Source: Methanobacteriota archaeon
Lineage (GTDB): Archaea > Halobacteriota > Methanosarcinia > Methanosarcinales > Methanoperedenaceae
Reading direction: 5' to 3'
DNA: 5,330 bases
NCBI GenBank assembly: GCA_018899795.1
Contig: JAHIHJ010000002.1
Coordinates: forward strand, 1 to 5,330
Below the pieces are notes generated by a model that did no database searches, was not told where the DNA came from, and worked only from the letters and a program-made list of their open reading frames with translations. Below are positions 1 to 5,312 of the stretch, in pieces. Within the stretch, counting starts at the first letter, position 1, and every line of letters starts with the position of its first letter. A program made the position numbers and the translations under genes.

Positions 1-10
1 ATTCTGGTTT

Positions 11-17
11 GGGGGTG
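11..17 (+). promoter_or_regulatory. Ribosome binding site of the hepT-like gene
   Basis: GGGGGTG lies 4 nt before the ATG at 22 and matches the archaeal Shine-Dalgarno consensus GGAGGTG with one mismatch. It supports the ATG at 22 as the start. A TAA at 18-20 closes an open frame coming from the left edge, so an upstream gene may end here and be co-transcribed, but only five codons of it are visible. Confidence 0.6.
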
Positions 18-21
18 TAAC

Positions 22-453
22 ATGGAGAGAGAAGATAGAGCTCGGATTCATTTGAAACTTGATGAAATGATGCAGTATATCGAAGAATTGAAAGAGATGC
101 TGCCTGATGAAGAAGAATATTTACATGATCTAAAAAGTAGAAGAGCTTGTGAAAAAACTATTGAAGTGGCTATTGAATCAGTTATAGATGTTTGTGCTAT
201 GATTGTTTCATCTGAAAGATTGGGCATGCCATCAAATGAAGAGAGTATTATTGATATACTGGTCGAAAAAAATGTTCTGGATATGGAATTTGGCGAAAGG
301 CTGAAAGACATGAAGGGTTTTAGAAATATTTTGATTCACCGATATGCCCATGTGGATGATGGAATAGTATATAGTAATTTAACTGATTACCTTGATGATT
401 TTGGTAAATTCAATAGAATTATTCAATCATATATGGAGAGATTCGTTATTTAA
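22..453 (+). CDS. hepT: HepT-like (DUF86) ribonuclease toxin
   Basis: This 143-residue, mostly helical, acidic protein has the length and pattern of the HepT/DUF86 family. The diagnostic RX4HXY motif is present as RNILIHRY, with R101, H106 and Y108. In characterised HepT proteins the Arg and His form the RNase site, and the Tyr is the residue that the partner nucleotidyltransferase MntA modifies with AMP to neutralise the toxin. Because all three residues are intact, the protein is predicted to be catalytically competent. The partner gene is normally adjacent, most often upstream; here it would lie beyond the left edge, and a TAA at 18-20 could be its end. The start is supported by GGGGGTG 4 nt before the ATG. 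A short oligo-T stretch follows the stop, so the gene is probably last in its unit. The family call is firm; toxin activity in this organism is inferred. Confidence 0.88.
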   Translation: MEREDRARIHLKLDEMMQYIEELKEMLPDEEEYLHDLKSRRACEKTIEVAIESVIDVCAMIVSSERLGMPSNEESIIDILVEKNVLDMEFGERLKDMKGFRNILIHRYAHVDDGIVYSNLTDYLDDFGKFNRIIQSYMERFVI

Positions 454-470
454 TATAATCGCTATACTGA

Positions 471-484
471 AGCACTGCTTTTTT
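471..484 (+). terminator. Candidate oligo-T terminator after hepT-like gene
   Basis: AGCACTGC followed by six T residues (479-484) starts 17 nt after the hepT stop. The stem is only about 3 bp (AGC/GCT), but archaeal termination relies mainly on the oligo-T tract. The position between two separate units fits. No other evidence is available. Confidence 0.4.
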
Positions 485-500
485 AGGGAGTCATAATTTA

Positions 501-527
501 CGCTGTCGAAGGACAGTTTCGACAGCG
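501..527. repeat. Perfect 10-bp inverted repeat (hairpin)
   Basis: CGCTGTCGAA at 501-510 is the exact reverse complement of TTCGACAGCG at 518-527, with the 7-nt loop GGACAGT. Such a stem would be very stable in RNA. It is not followed by a T-run on either strand, so it is not a classical intrinsic terminator. The motif GACAG also recurs in the loop (512-516) and just downstream (531-535). Possible roles are a structured small RNA, a protein-binding palindrome, or the end of a decayed mobile element; the sequence does not decide between them. Confidence 0.75.
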
Positions 528-572
528 GTGGACAGAGATGGGGGCGGGTAGGCGGGAGTGCAAGACGGCAAT
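501..572. other. G-rich, high-GC intergenic island, possible ncRNA
   Basis: The first 60 bases (501-560) contain 39 G or C (65%), against about 28% in the 60 bases before (441-500) and about 22% in 571-630. The + strand is strongly G-biased: 29 G to 10 C. The G-runs at 540-544, 546-548, 551-552 and 554-556 are close enough to allow a weak quadruplex. No convincing open reading frame covers the island in either direction. In AT-rich genomes such an island often marks a structured RNA or imported DNA. I do not recognise an RNA family. Confidence 0.35.
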
Positions 573-623
573 TAAGAATAAACATCGGCAATAATATGAT
601 TAAACCAATATTTATTTCAAGGT

Positions 624-634
624 AAACTATATAC
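624..634 (+). promoter_or_regulatory. Probable TATA-box promoter of the vanZ-like/S-layer unit
   Basis: AAACTATATAC combines an A-rich BRE-like stretch with a TATA-like core at 627-634. An archaeal start site about 25 nt downstream would fall near 655, giving a leader of roughly 30 nt before the ATG at 685. A second AT-rich candidate lies at 608-617 (TATTTATTTC). Both are pattern matches in AT-rich DNA, so confidence is moderate. Confidence 0.4.
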
Positions 635-684
635 GGCTTTCTCATCATGAAAGAAAAGAAAATGAAAGATCTGCAGGAAGAACC

Positions 685-1143
685 ATGAAAGACCGATTCA
701 GAGTTTATTTATATCTTACTCTTCTCTATGCCGCATTTATCTTCTATATCTCATCAGGCTCGAACCCTGTTGATTCCAAAGCTGTTGTTCACTTTATTGA
801 ACCCATCTTCAAGTCCTTTGAAAGGAATGGTATTGGGTTCCTGTTATATCCATTCTATATTTTCATAAAATACCCTAATCAGGCACCTCATCTTGTATAT
901 TATGCAGGCTTCGGATACCTGCTGTACTACACTCTCAAGAATTCTCCATACCAGAGTTTAAGGGATCATGCCTATATATTTGCAGTCATCATTGGCACTT
1001 TGTACGGTGCAAGCGATGAGTTCCACCAGTCTTTCGTACCAGGCAGATCTGCAACCCTTCCCGACCTTCTTGCTGACACTATCGGGCTGGCACTGGCTCA
1101 GACAATTATCTTTATAAAACATAAGTTATATTTTAAGAAATAA
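685..1143 (+). CDS. VanZ-family integral membrane protein
   Basis: The 152-residue protein has four predicted membrane helices at about residues 6-23, 68-84, 95-110 and 126-145. It carries the VanZ signature almost complete: YGASDEFHQSFVPGR at 107-121 (D111, E112, H114, Q115, P119, G120, R121), then D127 and D131 before the last helix. His69 at the start of helix 2 also fits the family pattern. VanZ was named for low-level teicoplanin resistance, but that function should not be carried over to an archaeon without peptidoglycan. Archaeal and bacterial VanZ-like proteins often sit near exopolysaccharide and envelope genes, and their biochemical activity is not established. The start is chosen from AGGAAG 4 nt upstream of the ATG. 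The next gene begins 22 nt after the stop, so the two are probably one transcript. The family call is strong; the cellular role is unknown. Confidence 0.88.
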   Translation: MKDRFRVYLYLTLLYAAFIFYISSGSNPVDSKAVVHFIEPIFKSFERNGIGFLLYPFYIFIKYPNQAPHLVYYAGFGYLLYYTLKNSPYQSLRDHAYIFAVIIGTLYGASDEFHQSFVPGRSATLPDLLADTIGLALAQTIIFIKHKLYFKK

Positions 1144-1165
1144 ACATTAATGAGACCGAATTACA

Positions 1166-4100
1166 ATGGAAATAGATCTAAAAGAGCTAATAATTAAAGT
1201 TTTAAAGGAATCCAAAGATGGCTTGAGCCCGGTTGAGATCTTTAATTATTTGATATTAAAGGATCTCATCCACCATTCTGTTATAAATCATTTAGATGTA
1301 CTTCATATAAGGCTAATATGCAATATTCTTGTACATGACGGGATCCTGGTCGAAAAAGAATCGGGGAAATACGCTTTTATCTTTAAAACAGAAACAATAG
1401 AACCCAGGGTCGAACAAAACCCGGAAACCCCACAACCGTTCGAACGAACTCTTCTTGATCTAAGTAAGAAGATCAAAGCAAACTTAAATGTTTTGCATTT
1501 CGATATCAAGTTAAGTATCCTCCTGATCATTTTTTCGATCATATTTATTTTGATCCCCCCTTTCAGTCAGACATTTATTCGAATTCTCATTGCCCTGCCC
1601 TTCCTTCTCTTCCTCCCAGGTTATCTTTTGATATCTTTCATGTTCCCGAAAAAAAGAGAACTTTCCACGATCGAAAGATTCACTCTCAGTATAGGTCTTA
1701 GCATTGCGATCGTGGTCTTTGATGGTTTTGGTCTCAACTACACACCCTGGGGCTTCAGGCCAAATTCCATAGTGATAAGCCTTTCCATAATTATGGGTGC
1801 ACTTCTCCTGGCAACATATTTTAAGAGGAAGAAATTAGGGGATGATGCTTACGAATTTTCTTTTAAAGATATAAGATCTTTCTACCTTACCTTGAAGAGC
1901 AAAGACGTCGAGTCCGGTCCTGAATATGACCCTGCGCTTGAGAAGACGCTTATTCGAACAATGATAATCGCGATAATTTTAGTCAGTGCAGTTGTGCTCT
2001 ATGCAAATTTAACAAGAGAACCAGAGAAGTTCACTGCATTATATATCCTGGGCTCATCAGGAATGGCAGAGAATTATCCAGATGAAGTCTATATTAATAT
2101 GCCCACGTCACTTTTAACAGGTATCGAGAACCATGAATACCAGCCTGTAAATTATACCATCAGGGTGCAGCTCGGGGGCAAGATCCTGAGGGAGCAACCG
2201 TTAATTCTAAAACATGAAAGTAAGTGGTTAGATAATGTGACTTTTATTCCACGAATGACCTCTTCAATAGCATTGGGTGGAAATGATACCAAACAAAAAC
2301 TTGAGTTCATCCTTTTAAAAGATAACTACACTTATAGAACAGTGCACCTCTGGGTAAAGCCGATCTTTGAGCTTAATGATTTTACTGCTGATATTACCAT
2401 CACCAACGGAGAAATGACAACGAGCAAGGGATGGGACTTCACAGGCAGCAATGAAAATATTACTGGCAACTATACTGATAGGTCCTGGATATCTCCACCA
2501 TATTCTTATGAGATGAACTTTAGTGCCAATGGTTCAAGAGAATCCGGAGAACTCCACCAGAACATCACAGTTGATCAGGAATCTATAGCAACTATTTCAT
2601 TTTATATAAGGGACTCATATACCAATGCTACCAACAATATTTCAAAGCAGGTTCTTTTAGACAATAACGTTATATGGGAAACAGGTGTTGGTAACAAAAG
2701 CTGGGAAAGAGTTCAGATACCAGTATTTTTATCAAAGAATGCCAGACTTTCTTTCAGAGTATATAACAGGGTTCCGATCAATGATACATTTCAGGTGTGG
2801 TGGGATGATATTAAAATAGTACCCTACATCAAACCAACCAAAGAAAAAGATAAACAAATAACAAAACCATTAGTCCTGGGCAATTCTCAAAGGCTTGATT
2901 TCAAGATAAGAGGAATGCCCATTGCCATGACTGGAAATGTTTCGATCGATGGAAGCAAATTCCCTGGATTCTATTACGATATCGATGAAAACATATCTTA
3001 CGAACAGCTCGATCTTTCTTTTTCCAATAACGGCACAATAGAGGCAGGAAATGCTACATATATCTCAACTGTACATGGAAATGAGATCACCTTTACTGGT
3101 TCTAATTATAAAATAATAAACAAGAACGACATCGGGCTCTTATCAAAGGTGTTACTTAAGAATGCGGAAAAAACGATAAACTTGAGTACGGTATGGAACC
3201 TTGATAATGGCTATTCCCTGTATGTTAAGCTTATAAGCTCTAAAGGAGATACAGCCATGCTTGAACTTCGAAAAGGGGGAAGTACTGTTGATTCAAAATT
3301 AGTGGGTGTTGGAGGAATATTCGAATCCAGAGCCACTCTGGCTAAAAACACTACTGTGGTTTTCAGGGCAAGGATTGTATCAATAACTTTTAACTCAGTA
3401 AAAGTCGTGGAAACTGAGCTTTATTCAGACAGCCCGACTATCCTAAAAGCTGGAGATTCTATCGGGGATTTTGAAATAACAAATATCAGTTCTTCAAAGA
3501 TCACTTTGAAAAACCCCGATCCAATTAAAATAGACGACGGCGCCATGATATTGGGTAATAATATCCGATTTAAAGTGATCAATGATATAGCGTTCCCGTA
3601 TTCGGTATCTGGCGAAATACGGGGAATACCGCAGTCAACCCTGCTAGGAAGTTATATTAATATAAACGGATCGAATTATCCGGGATTTAACTTTGATATT
3701 GACAATATGAGTTCTACTGAGGAACTCAGCATGTATTTCTCAGAAAATGCTACGGTAGATATCGGAAATGCTATATATAAAACATATAAACATGGAAATG
3801 GGATACACTTCCTTGGTGAATCCTACTGGCTTCCTAAAACTGATAGGATCAATTTTGTGAGCGGATTTACTACAGTAACGAAGACTATCTCAAATAACGG
3901 ATCACTCAGTCTTGATGAAGGATACACCTTGAATTTAAAGGAAATACAGGATGGTGGGATGGCAATAATCATAAGAAAAAATATGACCGAGTATCAGAAA
4001 AAACTAATGGATAATCCCAATATTTCAACATATTCCACATTTTTAAAAGATTTTAATTATGAAATGTTTACAACCACATTCAAACACGGTAGACTGAAAT

Positions 4101-4444
4101 CAAATATCATTTATGAAGTTGGTGAAGAATTTGAATACCGGATAGAATATGATGTAAATAGCTATTTTTTACTCATATCAGGAGAGATCGCAGCCCTGGA
4201 TAATAATAACGTGACAATGACCTTAAAACAATATCGGGTACCCAGGGAGTTCATGCCAGGTATGATCTTTGGAGAATTTGAGATAGAATCTACAGCCAGT
4301 GATACCATCATTCTTAAGAATTTCAAACCTATCAGGTTCGAACCAGGGAAAGAAATACCGATTCTTGGAGGGGCGGTCAGGATAAGGGCATCAGCCAAAG
4401 AACCTGTTTTGTATCCTATCAGAAAATCAACCGCAGATATATAA
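1166..4444 (+). CDS. DUF1616 membrane protein fused to tandem S-layer domains
   Basis: This 1092-residue protein appears to be a membrane-anchored surface-layer protein. Residues 1-75 resemble a winged helix-turn-helix ending in a beta-wing (GILVEKESGKYAFI). Residues about 112-400 are DUF1616-like: helices near 114-131, 137-160, 172-190, 199-219 and 262-281, the FLPGYLLISFMFPKKRELS block (149-167), and after the last helix FTALYILGSSGMAENYP (289-305) and GIENHEYQPVNYT (319-331). Residues about 408-555 look like a beta-sandwich ending in WWDDIKIV. Residues 579-812 and 816-1086 are two copies of the S-layer domain type seen in Methanosarcina acetivorans MA0829; paired landmarks are IRG 581/818, PGF-YDID 600/839, LDNGYSL/LDEGYTL and GDFEI/GEFEI. 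There are 28 N-X-S/T sequons after residue 280, as expected for a glycosylated exterior. No signal peptide or C-terminal anchor is present, so the N-terminal helices must hold it. No strong ribosome site is visible before the ATG, which is 22 nt after vanZ. The function is inferred. Confidence 0.85.
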   Translation: MEIDLKELIIKVLKESKDGLSPVEIFNYLILKDLIHHSVINHLDVLHIRLICNILVHDGILVEKESGKYAFIFKTETIEPRVEQNPETPQPFERTLLDLSKKIKANLNVLHFDIKLSILLIIFSIIFILIPPFSQTFIRILIALPFLLFLPGYLLISFMFPKKRELSTIERFTLSIGLSIAIVVFDGFGLNYTPWGFRPNSIVISLSIIMGALLLATYFKRKKLGDDAYEFSFKDIRSFYLTLKSKDVESGPEYDPALEKTLIRTMIIAIILVSAVVLYANLTREPEKFTALYILGSSGMAENYPDEVYINMPTSLLTGIENHEYQPVNYTIRVQLGGKILREQPLILKHESKWLDNVTFIPRMTSSIALGGNDTKQKLEFILLKDNYTYRTVHLWVKPIFELNDFTADITITNGEMTTSKGWDFTGSNENITGNYTDRSWISPPYSYEMNFSANGSRESGELHQNITVDQESIATISFYIRDSYTNATNNISKQVLLDNNVIWETGVGNKSWERVQIPVFLSKNARLSFRVYNRVPINDTFQVWWDDIKIVPYIKPTKEKDKQITKPLVLGNSQRLDFKIRGMPIAMTGNVSIDGSKFPGFYYDIDENISYEQLDLSFSNNGTIEAGNATYISTVHGNEITFTGSNYKIINKNDIGLLSKVLLKNAEKTINLSTVWNLDNGYSLYVKLISSKGDTAMLELRKGGSTVDSKLVGVGGIFESRATLAKNTTVVFRARIVSITFNSVKVVETELYSDSPTILKAGDSIGDFEITNISSSKITLKNPDPIKIDDGAMILGNNIRFKVINDIAFPYSVSGEIRGIPQSTLLGSYININGSNYPGFNFDIDNMSSTEELSMYFSENATVDIGNAIYKTYKHGNGIHFLGESYWLPKTDRINFVSGFTTVTKTISNNGSLSLDEGYTLNLKEIQDGGMAIIIRKNMTEYQKKLMDNPNISTYSTFLKDFNYEMFTTTFKHGRLKSNIIYEVGEEFEYRIEYDVNSYFLLISGEIAALDNNNVTMTLKQYRVPREFMPGMIFGEFEIESTASDTIILKNFKPIRFEPGKEIPILGGAVRIRASAKEPVLYPIRKSTADI

Positions 4445-4451
4445 TTTTTTT
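4445..4451 (+). terminator. Oligo-T terminator after the S-layer fusion gene
   Basis: Seven consecutive T residues directly follow the stop codon at 4442-4444. This fits factor-light archaeal termination at oligo-T tracts. No strong stem precedes it. It would close the vanZ/S-layer transcript before the next promoter. Confidence 0.5.
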
Positions 4452-4467
4452 AAAGCCCCAACAAATT

Positions 4468-4492
4468 TATTATCATAATGATAGTGATAATA
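4468..4492. promoter_or_regulatory. Nested inverted repeats, possible operator
   Basis: TATTATCA (4468-4475) and TGATAATA (4485-4492) are perfect 8-bp inverted arms around a 9-nt spacer. A second palindrome, TATCAT-A-ATGATA, lies at 4471-4483. The right arm runs into the TATA tract that probably drives the zinc-ribbon gene, so a dimeric regulator bound here could block TBP/TFB. AT-rich DNA produces such palindromes by chance, so the operator role is only a suggestion. Confidence 0.35.
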
Positions 4493-4504
4493 TATATATA
4501 TATT
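4488..4504 (+). promoter_or_regulatory. TATA-box promoter of the zinc-ribbon gene
   Basis: A long TATA repeat (TAATATATATATATATT) stands about 55-70 nt before the TTG start at 4559. Initiation about 25 nt downstream would fall near 4515-4530 and give a short leader. It is the only clear promoter-like element in the 114-nt gap, which also contains the terminator of the preceding gene. Confidence 0.45.
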
Positions 4505-4558
4505 ACAAGCGATAGAAATATATGGTCGTGTGCAATAGATAGTGTAAGGTAGATAACT

Positions 4559-4921
4559 TTGAAATGTGACCATAAAGATTGCGGAAATATAGAAAAAGTC
4601 TGGCTTCCATTTATGGTGAGAGAAGCTCCACAGGGGTTGAAATCGCATCCTTTTTGCGTTCACTGCGGGCTGGTAAAAAACGTAGGCTCGGATAGAGCAA
4701 AGCGTATTGGTTATTATTTAAATATCCTTTCAAGGATGGAACATTCCCTCAAAACCCCGGGCGCAAAGGTGCGCATGCGCCTTGTTGCAAAGGAACTTGA
4801 AAACTCCAGGGATTTTGATGATACCTATTCGATGAGCGGGTACGCACAGGAGAGAATATTTACTAACATTGTTAAAAAATACTTCCAGATCCCGGAAAGT
4901 GTAATACAGTCGTTCATTTAA
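4559..4921 (+). CDS. Small archaeal zinc-ribbon protein, function unknown
   Basis: The predicted product has 120 residues. Two cysteine pairs, CDHKDC (C3, C8) and CVHCG (C33, C36), are spaced as in a zinc ribbon; H5, H30 and H35 lie close by. The rest (about 45-120) is helical and basic, with RIGYYLNILSRM (49-60), KVRMRLVAKELE and TYSMSGYAQE as the most distinctive stretches. It resembles conserved uncharacterised archaeal proteins that I recall without a known role; nucleic-acid binding or a part in transcription is a guess from the ribbon. The start is taken as TTG: an in-frame TAG at 4550-4552 blocks any upstream start, AAGGT at 4546-4550 is a plausible ribosome site 8 nt away, and the next in-frame ATG (Met19) would remove the first cysteine pair. 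The nearby ATG at 4564 is out of frame and is followed at once by TGA. It appears to be transcribed alone. Confidence 0.75.
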   Translation: MKCDHKDCGNIEKVWLPFMVREAPQGLKSHPFCVHCGLVKNVGSDRAKRIGYYLNILSRMEHSLKTPGAKVRMRLVAKELENSRDFDDTYSMSGYAQERIFTNIVKKYFQIPESVIQSFI

Positions 4922-4923
4922 GC

Positions 4924-4969
4924 CGTATCTGAATTGAAGAAGTGATAAGAGGAGCGGTGGAAATAGCGG
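4924..4969. repeat. Direct repeat, copy A (about 46 bp)
   Basis: This copy starts 3 nt after the stop of the zinc-ribbon gene. It aligns with 5213-5257: the first 28 bases differ at three sites (sharing ATCTGAATTGA and AAGTGATAAGAG), then comes an AGCGG/GGCGA-type segment with one 1-nt gap, then the shared GGAATAGCGG-like end. The two copies are offset by 289 nt and bracket the deacetylase remnant. It is neither a simple tandem repeat nor CRISPR-like. Its origin is unknown. Confidence 0.7.
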
Positions 4970-5204
4970 GGGCTTCGGATCGTCATATAGAAGAAAAACA
5001 AGATATCATGATCGAAAATGTGCAGGAGTACATCCAGGGGCAGGCTGTGGAGCCATTCGTCGTCCTGCGGCATGATGTGGATAGAAGACCGGAGATGGCG
5101 CTTGAGATGGCGGGGATGGAGTAAATTACTTCTGGAGCAAAGACCTCATCATGAAAGTCAAGATAATTATTAATGCTTTAAAAGAATACATGCCTGAAAT
5201 CTGA
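4942..5204 (+). pseudogene. Degraded polysaccharide-deacetylase-like gene remnant
   Basis: An open frame of 60 codons from a GTG at 4942 ends in PFVVLRHDVDRRPEMALEMA (residues 38-57). This closely matches the N-terminal metal/catalytic block of archaeal polysaccharide-deacetylase (NodB-fold) proteins; the HDVD aspartates (D45, D47) correspond to motif 1. Family members are usually well over 200 residues, but here TAA at 5122-5124 stops it straight after this block. In the family, homology would normally begin near residue 23-26 (ATG at 5008), so the first 22 codons are probably not native coding. In another frame, 5121-5204 reads VNYFWSKDLIMKVKII... and ends at TGA 5202. It loosely recalls the W-[ST]-K-[ED]-L tail of such proteins, which would suggest an internal deletion of most of the gene. 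The N-terminal assignment is strong; the C-terminal one is tentative. A functional product is very unlikely. Confidence 0.65.
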
Positions 5205-5212
5205 AATTCATT

Positions 5213-5257
5213 CGCATCTGAATTGATAAAGTGATAAGAGGGGCGAAGGAATAGCGG
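5213..5257. repeat. Direct repeat, copy B (about 45 bp)
   Basis: This is the second copy of the repeat at 4924-4969. It begins 8 nt after the TGA that closes the deacetylase remnant. It keeps ATCTGAATTGA, AAGTGATAAGAG and the ATAGCGG end. In the GTG-ATA-AGA-GG reading frame this copy runs into a TAG after eight codons, so the repeat is unlikely to be conserved as coding sequence. Confidence 0.7.
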
Positions 5258-5271
5258 ATGCTGTTATAATA

Positions 5272-5279
5272 TTTATAAA
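5272..5279 (+). promoter_or_regulatory. TATA-like box near the right edge
   Basis: TTTATAAA lies within an AT-rich stretch (5264-5283) just after repeat copy B. A start site about 25 nt downstream would be near 5300, inside a GC-rich segment. Because TTTATAAA is symmetric it could serve either strand. What it drives would be beyond the window. Confidence 0.3.
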
Positions 5280-5294
5280 AATAACACCATAAAT

Positions 5295-5312
5295 TTCCGG
5301 CGCATCGCGGAA
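5295..5312. other. Short GC-rich hairpin at the window edge
   Basis: TTCC-G-GCG (5295-5302) pairs with CGC-GGAA (5306-5312) around a CAT loop, with one bulged G. It begins about 15 nt after the TATA-like box and could be the 5' end of a structured transcript, but the window stops too soon to tell. Bases 5125-5330 otherwise hold no intact gene. Confidence 0.25.

Noticed and set aside
48..311. Minus-strand frame of 87 codons inside the hepT-like gene
   Set aside because: It is serine/isoleucine-rich antisense of a recognised coding sequence, with no family resemblance.
501..527. Classical intrinsic terminator
   Set aside because: The stem is strong but no T-run follows on either strand; the better terminator candidate is the oligo-T at 479-484.
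427..648. Minus-strand frame of 73 codons across the hepT-vanZ gap
   Set aside because: It overlaps the hepT 3' end, the hairpin and the G-rich island. Its composition follows those features and it has no recognisable domain or ribosome site.
1303..1542. Minus-strand frame of 79 codons inside the fusion gene
   Set aside because: Antisense shadow of the winged-helix and first membrane-helix region.
4162..4398. Minus-strand frame of 78 codons at the end of the fusion gene
   Set aside because: Antisense shadow of the second S-layer domain, which is clearly the real coding frame.
4427..4663. Minus-strand frame of 78 codons over the intergenic gap and zinc-ribbon gene
   Set aside because: Its middle is translated TATA repeat (IYIYYHYHYD) and it opposes a gene with intact cysteine pairs.
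641..5157. Shared 13-mer CTCATCATGAAAG at 641-653 and 5145-5157
   Set aside because: One 13-base match in a window this size is not far from chance, and the flanks do not align.
4924..5257. CRISPR array
   Set aside because: Only two imperfect copies with a spacing of about 240 nt that contains gene remnant sequence; no regular spacers.
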